A DNA stretch of 64,000 nucleotides from Sternotherus odoratus (lineage: Eukaryota > Chordata > Testudines > Kinosternidae): positions 245,839,644 to 245,903,643 of the forward strand of contig JAVMKO010000001.1 in NCBI GenBank assembly GCA_032164245.1, read 5' to 3'. The notes beneath the pieces are model-generated. The model saw nothing but the letters and a program-made list of their open reading frames with translations. It did no database searches and was not told the DNA's origin. Shown one piece after another: positions 34,631 to 45,785 of this stretch (the first letter of the stretch is position 1; each line of letters begins with the position of its first letter). A program made the translations under genes and the position numbers.

Positions 34631-36529
34631 TTTTTAGCTGTCTGCCATTATGTGATGTAATTGAATCGGACTCTTTTTCATTTTACTGTTTCTCATCAGA
34701 TCCTTCTCACTGCAGAAAATTAAGAAACCTTTGGAGCTGAGCATAAAAGCCATAAATAAATAATAAAAGTCACAGTGGGTTCTGAGTCTCAAACTAAATT
34801 CCCCATTGTTAAAATGATACTGCATTACCCAAATATCTCACGGGGTGTGATAACTGATTTGTTCAGAGACAGCTGGCTAGATAGGTTGTTTCCTTGATAC
34901 AGCAGCTTTGTTGCTAGCATATCCCATGGCAAGTGCTTACATAAAACTACAGATGTGTTTGCTTAAAACACAGAAGTCAGAAAGGAAATGGGAATACCAG
35001 GTAATGTATGGTAAAGAACAAATCTGATAGGGATAAAACCTCATTTTTTGGGGCACTATCAAATAGTTCCTATACTCTATAGTTCTAGAAACTGATACTT
35101 CTAAATCAGAATGAAAAAAGTCCCTGGGAAATCAAAACGTAAGAGACTCTACGTATAAACAAGCTGGCATTGCTCTGGGTCTGGATAACACTGAATCAGA
35201 TGAAAGTGAAGAATGGGTATTGCGTGCAAGTCCTGACATACAACAGCAAGGCAGTCTCTTACCTGACCATGTTAGGGGTAACCAAGTTGGAGTGGATGAT
35301 ACTCTTGGACATAAAGATTCTTAGGTGGCGTCAGAACAAGTAGTGCAGTCTGACAGCTATTCACATTCTGGGCACAGAGAGAATGTGATAGAAGATGTTC
35401 TGTCCAGGGGGGAAAACCTATGGGAGGAAGCAATGTTGAACAAAATATTTCACAGGTTGTGTCAGTTTTGGGGGGACTCCCAACCTGAATCAGTTTCTCA
35501 GCAGAGGCAGCACCAAACTGTGAGAAGGAATTTCTCCACAATCTTCTGGTTTGGATAACTCATTAAATTAGTTCACTTGTATAACAACCCATCATTCCAA
35601 AAGGCATGAAAAGTGTTGGTGACGGTGTCAGAGAGAAGAACAAAATTGTGATTGATCTTTCCTCACTGACCATCGAGGCTGATTTTCAGTATATTAAATA
35701 GATCACAATGGTTTTTAATTATCCTGGGGGGCCTCAGGAATTGTGACAAGGCTATCAATGGGCAGATCAGAAAAATTCTTGGTCAAAAATTCTGATAATC
35801 TCATGCTTACTATCGGGGAATCAATGCAGAGTACTGGATTTTAAGAACAAATTATTACGCTCTTGCTCAAAGAGTGGAAAAAATCAACAAACAAGCTGCA
35901 ACAGACCTTAAGGGACTTTTTTTGTGGACAAACTCAAGAGTTCAGAATATTCTTTGAGATGTTAAAACACTGATTATGTTTTTGTGTATAAGATTGTTGC
36001 ACGTAAGGCTACTTCCATTAAGATGCATATGTATTTTTGTTGTAAGAAGAAGCACTATTATATTTTGGGGTTGATGCTTTAGTATCTCTTATTTTTCTTG
36101 GGGGTTCATTTTGCCCCTTTTACACTGGCTAGCTATGTTATGTAAATTACAGCAAAACTGTACCCTCTTGCAGAGAAACCGGGTAAGACGATTATAGGGT
36201 TTAAGGATATGAATCTTAAAGAATTTCCTTCTAATCTTCCTCTCAGGAGGCTCCTCTGTCCTCTTTTCTCTCAAGAAAAAAGTTATTGTTAACTAGGCAA
36301 CAGCTTTTATGCAAACTCCTCCTATGAGGTGTGGATGAAAAGCAAACTTTGATACCATATATTTGAAATTATGATACCACACCTTGTGTTACAGCAAATA
36401 TTGAACAAGACTATTAGATTCAGAGAAACTTGATCTAAAAAGTAATTTTGACTACAAAACAACAAAATAGTTTTCTGTAGGAAAAAATAGGAAAAACACA
36501 GGACATAAACCAAAATAGAAATGAAATAG
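34631..36529. other. Unassigned intron sequence
   Basis: No gene or repeat family is recognised. Region 35270-35760 has mid-GC composition and could be an unrecognised old repeat. Confidence 0.45.
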
Positions 36530-37100
36530 AAATCCTGCAGCATTATAACCAGGAAAAGGATTTAGGGGTTATTAGAAAGAAATACAGCTTTGTGGATAAC
36601 TGCAAGAAATGTAAACTAGATTTCTAGGATGCACTATCAGAAGGATGGAATTATTTTGCCATTGTACTAGCTGTTTTCTAGATACCATTTAGAATGTGAT
36701 TTTCAGTTCTGGTCACCTTTTCCAGGAAAAGATATTATTGCCCTTATGTTTAAACCACAGGCATCAAAAAGGATGATTCCAGTATTTAAAAAAATACTAT
36801 TGAAAAAAAAAATACTATGAGTTATTTCAGTTGCAGCAGCGAAGAGTTTCAAGGTAACTTAATAGGAACTATTCAAAGCTGTTAAAAGTGTTTAACAAAG
36901 GGAATGAGTTCAAAATGTTCTGTCTGGTGAAAGGGTTAAAATAACTTAGGAACACAACCTAAAAATGAGGCACAAACAAAAACTTCTGGCAAAACCATAA
37001 ACATGTTGAATAAGTTGCTTAGTAAGAATAGTGAATCAGACAGTATAAATAAGCTTAAAAGACAGCTAGACATTTTTATAGAAAGAAAGGACTGAAGTAT
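36530..37100 (+). mobile_element. Old CR1/L3-type LINE 3' fragment
   Basis: Degraded translation resembles the CR1 ORF2 C-terminal region: GAAAAGGATTTAGGGGTTATTAG (KDLGVI) near 36553, TGTGATTTTCAGTTCTGGTCACC (FSVLV) near 36695, and a lysine-rich end near 37050. It is strongly diverged, with many stops. Confidence 0.55.
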
Positions 37101-37638
37101 ACAGCAGGTTAACTTCACTGAAATAACTTAATCAGGACATGCTTGTTTAATACACAAGACTTATTGTTTCAGTGACTTTTTTTAAAGTGTGAGGGTTTTT
37201 TTCCCCCCCATTTCCCCCCAGTGTCTAGTTTTGACAAAAAATCCCTCATTTGCAGTTTCTCCCATATTTAATAGTTCTGAGGCCAGGACAAAACAACAAG
37301 TGCCATCTGTAGACTTACCCTTCAAAATCAAACTTTCTCAACAGCAGATGTATTTGGGCTTTGCTCTCCACTGTTTCTTTCCTTTGGTGGAAGCTGAAAA
37401 GTGAGCTGGGTTGTGCAGATCCCCATATCCAGCCAGAAGCTAGACATATTTATTTATATTTATATTTATACCCTAGACATTTTTTTCATAAAAATTTCCC
37501 ATTTTGGAACCACTCTGTTACTGTACAGATCAACCACTGACATTTAACCACCATGTCATCTAGACCTGTCTGAGCCAGGTTAGATGACACAGTTGTTAAC
37601 ATATCAGTTAGTTCACACTAGTATTCCTGCTGCTGCTA

Positions 37639-37775
37639 CCCTGTTTCCCCAAAAGTAAGACATCCCCCGAAAATAAGACGTACTTCCAGTTTTGCCTCTC
37701 GCTGTAATATAATGTAATGTAATTTTGGGAGCAAAAATTAATATAAGACACTGTTTTATTTTCGGGGAAACACGG
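37639..37775. mobile_element. TA-flanked MITE (137 bp), mariner-type
   Basis: CCCTGTTTCCCCAAAAGTAAGAC at the left is inverted at the right (reverse complement CCGTGTTTCCCCGAAAATAAAAC). TA lies at 37637-37638 and 37776-37777. ATAAGAC units recur internally. It belongs to a widely distributed vertebrate repeat type and is non-coding. Confidence 0.8.
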
Positions 37776-37777
37776 TA

Positions 37778-40397
37778 CCATGGTTGGGTCTGGAGCTACA
37801 CTTCAGATAGGAATGCTTGGAAATTATATACAAAAGACTGCAGAAACAAACTCAGGCCAAGAGTTTCAAAACCCTAACCCTGAATCCATTTAAGCACCAC
37901 CTGATATTAAAAAGTGCTGAACACCTAATAATTCTAGTTGACCTCAGATCAACAAAAGCAACAGCATTTTAATCTATCTAAACAAACACCACCTGGCTTA
38001 AATTTTTGCTACAAATTTATGGTTTTCCATCTTTAAGCACAACATAGAATGATGACAGAGACAGTACTTCTGCTACCATTTTGAGCTCTGGTCTAGACAG
38101 TTGGTTTTTGGCTGCTCTTCCATTTTCCTTTAACCTGGAAGACAATTTTTCTTTATGGAAAACACAACCATCTTCTTTCACTATCTTACTTGCCATATGT
38201 ATCCTCCCACAAACTGGCCTTCTCATTCAAAAACCAAAACCCATTTTCTAAAGAGAAAGAATTGCAGGTATAATTATTGAGCCCAGTACTGCTCACATTC
38301 AGTAGGAACACAATTGGGCTTTTGGGATTCATTCCTGCAATGATCTCTGCATTGGTACCTCTGTGTACATATGAAGTTCAGTGAAGGTTTGAAACCTTAG
38401 TCTACATAACTCTACCATTCATTTTGTTACTGAAGAATTCACAGGAAATAAAAATGAATATAATTACCCTTTTTAATTACATTTGAACAATAGCTCCTTT
38501 TCACATCTCTATGTTAACATTTAATTTGTTGTGCAACCCCCCCCAAAAGAGATTTTACCTAAATGTCTCCTGCTGATATTCAGCAACAGATTGCACTTAA
38601 CATTCATAGTTCAATTCCTGTATAAAAAGAAACTGAGGAATTAATATGAGCCAATTGCATGAGTAGTTTTTTGATTAATAGGCCTCCTCATCCAGATATG
38701 ATGACAAATGCAAACTTCTAAATAGCTCTTTGCATGATTACAAAAATAAGCAATACAAATGGTTGACTAAATTTGCTTACTAATCTTCTTGTATTCTGAC
38801 CTGTACCTGACTTGATATGTATAACATGTTGCTGCACAAACTGCAATAATACAAACTCTGTCTTTTAACCCTTTTCTAAAAATGCACCTGTTTAATTTAG
38901 ATTATTAGAACATAACTTTCTTAATTCCACTTTTTTTTTAAAGTCTTTTGGAATTCCATTATACTTTCAGATTATCTGTTATGTTGAAGCCTGGAGACCC
39001 TGTCCTCTGTTTTCTATACAAAAACTGAGAAACTTAGATCCATGTTAAAACAGTTTCTTTCTTTTTTTAAAAAAAGTCCAGCACTGCATCTTTATACAGA
39101 TCAATGTCCAATTATAAGCAGAGTCACTGTGGTAAAAGGTCAGGAAAAAAAATAATCTCTCTGGCATTTGTTACTTGGAAAACAAGGCCTTGTATGAGGT
39201 CAACCCTCCAATACACACAGAATAAATTATACTGCAGTATTATAAATACTGTACAGAACAAAAATTATATTGCAATCTCAACATGATCAGAAAAATGAAT
39301 AGAACGTGTATTTGCTGATTAATGTGCTACAGATCAAACTGTGCTACAGGCAAAAATCTAGTTCCAATTAATCACCAATTAATAAAAAGCTTAATGTATT
39401 TCTACTTAATTATAAATATAGCTTCTCATTAAGAATGACTTAATTAATCAATTTTTAAATATCCTTAACATTGTGAATCACTTTCTACACAACGAACTAA
39501 AATGACTAACAGATATGTGACAATAAATTCAAAAGAATTCATTTGTTCATTTCCTCATTGCTTTTGAGAGTACAAACAAAACACACTAACACACATGATA
39601 CTGAAACATTGTTTGGCTGACGTTGTTAGGAAATGTCATATTTCTTTTGAAATAAAAGATATCATAATTAGCAAAAAGGCATCCAAAAAATGAATTGGAC
39701 ACAGACTCTGAGGCAATAAACATGCTTATTTATCAGAGTATATGCTAATAGAGCATTGCCACCGTCCTAGTATAAATCATTGTAGCAGCTTCACAGACAC
39801 TTATCTGAGTCTTTCTTAGGGTGTGAATGAAATGATTATACTGAAAATCGTATGATGCCATTATTTGACACTTCACTTCTTATATTGGGATGAATAGTGA
39901 AGTCAACGTTACAAATAGGAAAATATAGACGTGAACTGAAATTTTTTTCTGACCCAGGTATTTTTTTTCCCCCTGATATCGAAGGTCTTTTCTTAAACCT
40001 CACTCCAAACTATGTAAAGAATGGAAATGACTGGATGTTATTTTGTCTGTTGTTGTAATCATATCTAATTTCAATTTTCAAGGAATACCTAGGCAGAAAG
40101 ACAGTACACTATACATTTAGTGGAAATGTCCATGAAAACAAAGTATACTCTAATCGTTTTGGAAAAACACCAATTTTTAATTATTTTTTTATATCTTCTC
40201 TGGAATAAAAAAAGAAAGGCTATTGCAGTTTCATGTTTATACTTAAAGATATTGAACATTCTTTGCTCTGGGCCAAGATTTACTGTTTCATCTGATAGTA
40301 TTATCAATGGGCTATTCCATCATGATAAACTCCAACTGTAGCACTAATAGGTTTATAATGATTGCTTAAGCTTTACACTTTGTAGGCACTAGAAGCT
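37778..40397. other. Unassigned intron sequence left of the PCDH17 exons
   Basis: No repeat is recognised. 38440-39560 is AT-rich, evenly mixed sequence with several TTAATTA-type motifs, the kind of segment often conserved in introns of neural adhesion genes, but conservation cannot be seen here. Confidence 0.45.
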
Positions 40398-40405
40398 TTA
40401 CTCAC

Positions 40406-40578
40406 CTTGCTCAAGTGGCTGGCTTTTAGTTGAAGTAGTTTTCATCTTGAGTGCCTCCCTAACAGACATGTCACAGCAGGAGCCTTTGTTAGTGTCTTGG
40501 TCACTGTCAGCCTGATCACTGTCCCCATGCCCGCTGTCCCTCAAGCTGGCTCTTTCTGGGTCCTTGAACGTGGAGCTA
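40406..40578 (-). CDS. PCDH17: Protocadherin-17, internal cytoplasmic-tail exon (173 nt)
   Basis: PCDH17 is a delta-2 protocadherin: a single-pass neuronal adhesion protein with cadherin repeats outside the cell and a long cytoplasmic tail. This exon encodes 57 full codons of the tail, running from SSTFKDPERASLRDSG through HGDSDQADSDQDTNKG and SCCDMSVREALKMK to KSQPLEQ. This is the sequence I recall for vertebrate PCDH17 and differs from PCDH19, which has a related STFKD segment. The acceptor is a pyrimidine tract ending in CAG at 40581-40579 and the donor is G|GTGAGT at 40406|40405. The first base completes an AGT serine begun in the preceding exon and the last G begins the next codon, which would be Glu. 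The segment is rich in Ser, Asp and Gln, has no membrane segment and shows no lesion. The open frame reads into intron on both sides, so the splice sites, not the frame, set the limits. Confidence 0.93.
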
Positions 40579-40708
40579 CTGAAATACATATTTAAAAAAA
40601 AAGAGAGAGTTGTATTTACTTGTTCCAACTTGAATTATACTCTCTGGCAAAGCAATTTTGACAAGAATGCAAATGGGGAAGCCGAGAAAGTTATTTAATA
40701 GGCCTTAC
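40579..40708 (-). other. PCDH17: PCDH17 short intron between the two tail exons (130 bp)
   Basis: The donor is G|GTAAGG at 40709|40708 on the minus strand. The acceptor is a T-rich tract with nine consecutive T, then ATATGTATTTCAG, ending at 40579. It is a phase 2 intron: AG before it and T after it make one serine codon. It is very short next to the flanking introns of more than 20 and more than 40 kb, so the two exons form a tight pair. Confidence 0.9.
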
Positions 40709-40767
40709 CTTTGAACAAACTGCTGCCTGCTGCCCATGTAATTGGGCTCTGCGGGAAAATTGTCTGT
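40709..40767 (-). CDS. PCDH17: Protocadherin-17, small cytoplasmic-tail exon (59 nt)
   Basis: This exon encodes TDNFPAEPNYMGSRQQFVQ plus the first two bases of a serine codon, the tail segment directly before the SSSTFKDPERAS part in the next exon. The peptide matches my memory of PCDH17, where it follows the first exon that carries the cadherin repeats and membrane span. The acceptor is a strong pyrimidine tract (TTTTTTTCCTTCTCTTTCACAG) ending at 40768, and the donor GTAAGG follows 40709. A second AG four bases inside (40765-40764) is an alternative acceptor but would break the expected phase 0 start. No stop or frameshift is seen. At 59 nt it is too short for ORF calling and is recognisable only by splice context and peptide similarity. 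Confidence 0.92.
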
Positions 40768-40768
40768 C

Positions 40769-42589
40769 TGTGAAAGAGAAGGAAAAAAATACGTATAGTT
40801 GTACAGTGGACAAATCTCCTGCAGAGCAACAAGATTTCCTAGAGGAGAAATGATTAATAATTCAAAAAAATCCCTTAATCTTCAGATTTGTACATTTTAA
40901 TTAAATTGGAAAATGCTGGCATGTAATTATGTACTCAGAACAATTAAATGATTCCGGTCCACAAATTACCTGCTAAAGTAAACAATGAGGCTCCAATAAG
41001 TGGTATTCTCTCAGTAACCTGACAGATGACACTGTTTATGTTTTTTCATTAGTTAGATATTAAGACTGATAGTTATTAGAGAGGAAAGAAAAAAATAGCC
41101 AATTTTTGCATATTACAAAAGTGAATTATTCAATAATACTCATTTTTAACATAGTTACATCATCCACTGGGATTTTGATCCCCTTATTGCTGAATACAAT
41201 TTCATTTAAATGTACATTATTTTTGAATTGCTAAAAAATTAGTTTAAGATTATTTGTGCTTGTGGCTTATGGGTCTGTCTTTTAAATATTACTGGAAACA
41301 AATGCAAGTTATGCATATGTTTGATTTTCCCTCTCTGATTAATTCTCATCAGTATTAATAGCTGTTTCTGAACAATAGGGATTGCATGCACATGATAACA
41401 TTAAATGCTTGTTGTTGCCAAACATTTTTTAAAAAGAAGATATTTTATAAAGTCTGTGACTAGTGTATTTTTAACGCTATGAGCTAACTAACTAGGAGTA
41501 TTTAGAGCATCCAAACAGACATGGAGTTCTGCCAAAGGGAAATGAATTCCCCTTGTATCATCAACTAGAGTTCTTTGGGAGAAAGAGAGAGAAAGAGACT
41601 GTATCTTTCATAAAACACCATATACTATACATTCATACACGTCACTTCTTGCAGCTGACTTAGCGACAAAGCTTCTACTGTTTTCTGAAACACTTCATAT
41701 CACGCCATTATGCTCTGCAGCAATGAGTTCTGGAACAGCATCTAGCGCATAAGTATCAGTAACACAGGGAGAACTCAATTAACGAAGCAGAAGGCCAAAG
41801 GTAAGGTTTAATGTTGCAGGACAAGTGTTTACATAAATGACTAGTCTCTTAAATCTTTGTTTTCCCTAATTGCTCCCAACTTAATTTCTTAGGTTCGTTT
41901 GTTATGTGCAATTGATAAAGATCCACTGTAATAAGAATGAGTTGCTGCTGTTTGTAGGTTGCATGGGAAGTTCTGGCAAATGTGACCCTACATCTGAAAT
42001 TTACTATTTTATGTTGATTGCTGCAACAAACTATTAAACACCTATCATTCTCCGAGTCTATGCAAAATAAACTTAGCTATATAATTTGTGGTGGTTTTTT
42101 TTAAACTACAGATCATTTGCAAAAAAACCTACATGCTCTCACCCACTAGTTAATGAAGAGTATTTATATTGTGGGTTTCTTCCCCCTTACTGCTTATTAA
42201 CTCTTTGGCACAGACAGCTTGTACAGTATTACCAGGCATTTGGTATTAACATTTGAAGCAGTTTCAAATTTTAGATTTGGAATGCACCACACTGTGTATG
42301 TTGATTTAAAAATAATCTGATTTTGCACACCTGAGAGTTTTCTTTTAAGATGTGTAGCAATGCAAATTCTGTGTCTGACAATAGAATCAGACTTTTACTC
42401 TTATTTTTTCAGAATAAAATGTTTTAGATTTATGGCTCCAATTCATTGTTGTAGCCTCAAATCTCCACATTGTTTTTTTCAAATACAGGGGTTTACATAT
42501 GCATATAGCAACTGATTTTATTCAGATATTAGAAGGTAAAATGGAATTCTGTTGTGGAAAATATCATATTCTTAGATATAACCTAAGAA
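40769..42589. other. Unassigned intron sequence right of the PCDH17 exons
   Basis: 1.8 kb without a recognised repeat, an unusually repeat-free stretch for this window. It contains TTAATTCTCATCAGTATTAATAG near 41339 and other AT-rich motifs. It is a candidate for regulatory or conserved intronic sequence. Confidence 0.45.
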
Positions 42590-42680
42590 AACATAGTCTA
42601 GAGAACTGGAACTTTGGAGTTATGGGTTCTAATCCCAGCTCTTTCATTGGCTTTGTGTGTGACCTCGAGTAAGTCTCTTA
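42590..42680 (+). mobile_element. MIR-like tRNA-derived SINE fragment
   Basis: ATGGGTTCTAATCCCAGCTC followed by TTGGCTTTGTGTGTGACCTC and GAGTAAGTCTCTTA matches the MIR core pattern (GGGTTC-AATCCC resembles a pol III B box; TGTGTGACCTTGGGCAAGTCACTTA). It is cut at its 3' end by the next element. Confidence 0.7.
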
Positions 42681-42836
42681 GGATCAGATTTTCAGAAGTG
42701 CTTAGTTCTCACTACTGAGGCTAGATTTTGAAAAGTGCTCACAGTAGGAAGCTGAGCATTTTGAAAATCCAGCCACTTCATTGAAGATGCCTAAACAGAA
42801 GCAGTTTGGTGCTTGACCCATTTGAAAACCTGATCC
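42681..42836. mobile_element. Small MITE (156 bp) nested in the SINE, TTA duplication
   Basis: The ends GGATCAGATTTTCAGAAG and, reversed, GGATCAGGTTTTCAAATG are inverted, and TTA flanks both (42678-42680, 42837-42839). The TTA duplication suggests Harbinger. Internal AGTGCTCA and GAAAATCCAG phrases belong to a foldback repeat common in reptiles. Confidence 0.65.
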
Positions 42837-43662
42837 TTATTATCTACTATCAAAAAAGGCCTCTGTTAGCTTTTTATTTATATTAAGCTTGTTACTTAAT
42901 ATCATACATATATCAATGAATGTTACAGTTTTAAAAATTAGGCGTTTAAAGGAATTAAAATAACAATTATTGAATGGGAGAAGGAAGATAAATTGTTAGA
43001 ATATTTAAATACTTATGTGCTCTCCTAAATATTCACATGTTAAATACCACATAACATATCCCCAAAACAACCTTAACCTTGCCCCCATATCCCTGTTCAA
43101 TCTCAGCCAGAAATGCTCTTATACGCACACACCCTACACTATATGCATTCTGAAAACAGCCTACTACCTCTCACAAATCACAGTTCATCCAACCCATCAT
43201 ATTGTTTATAGACAATAGAACCAACCACAGACCATTTTCCAGATCCCATTAGTCTCAATTATTATTGGCTGGAGACGCCAAACTCTTCTTCTTATCTACA
43301 CTACGGGTATGTCTTCACTACAGCAATAGGTCGATTTTCCTTAAGTCGATTTTCTAAAGCAGACTTTATAAAGTCGACTTAGTGCGTCCCCACAAAGCAC
43401 AGCAGGTCGACAGTGTATGTCCTTACAACTTTTGCAAGCGTCGACAGAGGGAGCATTGCACTATGGGTACCTATCCCACAGTTCCCGGAGCCCCCAGCAG
43501 GCACCATTTCGAGTGCTGCACTGTGGGTAGGGGTAGGCATGTCATCATTCCGCGCCCTTTTTTTCACGCCGCCGACACCATTTCGAGCTGTGCACTTGTG
43601 GGTAGGCATCCCATTATTCCATCCCTATCCCCGCGCTGCACTAACACCATAGCAGTGCAAGC

Positions 43663-45003
43663 ATGGAGCCCGCAGATGCCATCGCTGCAGCAGTGGCCGT
43701 TGTGAAGACCTCCCGCCTTGTTCTGGATTTTATGCTGCATCGTCTGCAGAGGAATGCGATCCGGAGACAACTGCCCTTTCCGGTAGCTGATGACAGTGAG
43801 GAGGAGGAGGAAGAGGAGGAGGACATGGACCTGGACATGCATTGCAGGGACAGGGACACTGCGGTTTTTGGAAGTACGGCGACCGACAATCTGGCAAATT
43901 TGGTGGCAATGGGGCAGGCTCATGCCATGGAACGCCGATTCTGGGCCTGGGAAACAAGCACTGACTGGTGGGATTGCATAGTCCTGCGGGTCTGGGATGA
44001 CTCCCAGTGGCTCAGAAACTTTCGCATGCGTAAGGGCACGTTCATGGAACTTTGTGACTTGCTTTCCCCGGCCCTCCGGCGCAAGAATACCAGAATGAGG
44101 GTGGCCCTCACAGTTGAGAAGTGAGTGGCGATAGCCCTCTGGAAGCTTGCAACGCCAGACTGCTACCGGTCAGTCGCAAATCAGTTTGGGGTGGGAAAAT
44201 CTACAGTGGGGTCTGCTGTGATGCAAGTAAGCAGAGCAATCATTGAGGAGCTGCTACCCAGGGTTATAAACCTTGGAAACCTGCAAGCTACAATAGATGG
44301 CTTTGCCGCCATGGGATTCCCTAACTGTGGTGGGGCTATAGATGGGACTCATATTCCTATCCTGGCACCGGCCAATGAGGCCGCAGAGTACAGAAACCGG
44401 AAGGGATATTATTCTATGGTCATGCAAGCAGTGGTTGACCACAAAGAACGTTTCACCGACCTGTACGTGGAGTGGCCGGGAAAGGTTCATGACGCTCGTG
44501 TTTTAGGGAACTCTAGGATTTTTAGACAGCTGCAGCAAGGGATTTTCTTCCCCGACCAGAAAATTTCCATGTGGGGGGTGGGGGTGGAAATGCCCATCGT
44601 TCTCATTGGGGACCCAGCCTACCCCTTAATGCCCTGGCTTATGAAGCCCTACACTGGAGCCCTTGACAGGGGTCAGGAGCTGTTCAATTACAGGCTGAGC
44701 AAGTGCAGGATGGCAGTTGAGTGTGCATTTGGCTGTCTGAAGGGGAGATGGCATTCATTACTGATTCGCTCAGACATCAGCGAGAGAAATATCCCCATTG
44801 TTATTGCTGCTTGCTCTGTGCTCCACAATCTCTGTGAGAGCAAGGGGGAAACGTTTATGGCAGGCTGGGAGGAAGAGGCAAATTTACTGTCTACTGCTTA
44901 CCAGCAGCCAGACACCAGGGAAAGTAGAAGAACGCACCATGAGGCGCTGCGCCTAAGGGACGCCTTGAAAACCAGTTTCATGAGTGCCCAAGATGAGGTT
45001 TGA
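43663..45003 (+). pseudogene. HARBI1-like Harbinger transposase, one in-frame stop
   Basis: One reading frame of 446 codons, broken only by TGA at 44122-44124 after 153 codons. The site follows TVEK and is a likely CGA to TGA change. The N-terminal part starts MEPADAIAAAVAVVKTSR, has an acidic Glu run (about residues 46-54), and then the W-rich segment WDDSQWLRNFRMRKGTF. Past the stop is a helix-turn-helix-like stretch (RSVANQFGVGKSTVGSAV). The DDE catalytic core follows: Asp in AIDGTH (codon 44341), Asp in IGDPAYPL (44611) and Glu in AVECAFGCLKGRW (44719), with 35 residues between the last two. It ends DALKTSFMSAQDEV. All three catalytic residues are present. It would cut and paste the element together with the Myb-like partner. 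As it stands the stop leaves an N-terminal fragment without catalytic residues. Confidence 0.93.
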
Positions 45004-45088
45004 CAACCCGGTCCCTTGCTCTGCTCAGCCCTAAGCCTGCCGTCCTTGCACCCTCTTTCCCTCCCCCCCTCCCGATGCTTGCAGAGGA

Positions 45089-45094
45089 AATAAA
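45089..45094 (+). promoter_or_regulatory. AATAAA poly(A) signal of the transposase gene
   Basis: AATAAA lies 86 bp after the transposase stop, followed by an AT-rich and T-rich stretch. It faces the opposing signal at 45121-45126. Confidence 0.75.
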
Positions 45095-45120
45095 TACACT
45101 GTTTTAAAAATCACGGTTTC

Positions 45121-45126
45121 TTTATT
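45121..45126 (-). promoter_or_regulatory. AATAAA poly(A) signal of the Myb-like gene (minus strand)
   Basis: TTTATT on the plus strand reads AATAAA on the minus strand, 110 bp past the Myb-like stop codon at 45237. The two transcripts would overlap slightly at their 3' ends. Confidence 0.75.
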
Positions 45127-45510
45127 GGTTCATCACAAATTCGGGGTGGGGTGGGGAGGGGAGGGAAACCAGCAGTCGCAGTGGTGGAGGAGCGGGTGGG
45201 GGGAAGGGGTTAGGAGTGGTGTAGGGTGACCAAGACTCAGCAGCTTTTAACAGTGTTCGGATACACTCCTCCTGCTGCTGCTTGTGCTGGCTTGTGGTGT
45301 AGAGTGGGTCGGTCCCCGGAGCTTCCCCCCCGGGTTCTCACCCCGCGTTTGGGTGGGGAAGCTATGCGACTTGGGGAGGGGGAGAGGTGGTTATACAGAG
45401 GATGTAGAGGCTCTACCAGACACCTGAGCATATCGCTTTGCTCCTCCATTATCCGGATCAAAGCATCCATCCGCCTTTCTTCGCGTGCCTCTCGTCTGTC
45501 CTCACGCACC

Positions 45511-45590
45511 GGCCCGTTGTTCTTCACGCACCGCCCGTTGTTCTTCACGCACCGCCCGTTGTTCTTCACGCACCGCCCGTTGTTCTTCAC
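45511..45590 (-). repeat. 21-bp coding tandem repeat (about four copies) in exon 2
   Basis: On the minus strand the unit GCGGTGCGTGAAGAACAACGG is repeated three times after a related partial copy. It encodes the heptad AVREEQR. The last unit carries the 1-base insertion. Confidence 0.92.
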
Positions 45591-45785
45591 GCTTTTCTGC
45601 TGCAGCTCTTGATTCCTCTCTTGACTGTAGCAATTTTTCCCTTCATTCAGTCTGCCATGCGGCCTCAGCGTTGGAGTTGCAGAGTAGTTCATCAAACATG
45701 TCATCACGCGTTTTCTTTTTACGCTTCCGTATCTGCGACAGACGGCGAGAGGGGCAGTTGGGCGGATTATGAGATAACTGTGCAG

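Larger units (their letters stand above)
1..40405 (-). other. PCDH17: PCDH17 intron 3, partial (continues beyond left edge)
   Basis: On the minus strand the donor GTGAGT at 40405-40400 directly follows the exon ending at 40406. The next PCDH17 coding exon, expected to start with the EPEECVNC segment, was not found in any minus-strand reading to position 1, so at least 40.4 kb of this intron lies here. It holds most of the interspersed repeats listed below and no other host exon that I can support. The intron assignment follows from the two exons; the identity of the missing downstream exon comes from memory of the vertebrate protein. Confidence 0.85.

Noticed and set aside
33499..34740. Plus-strand frames of 81-96 codons
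   Set aside because: They are antisense to the LINE endonuclease and reverse-transcriptase region.
42590..42680. Possible tRNA gene (GGGTTCTAATCCC resembles a B box)
   Set aside because: No A box and no cloverleaf could be formed; the pattern fits a MIR-type SINE.
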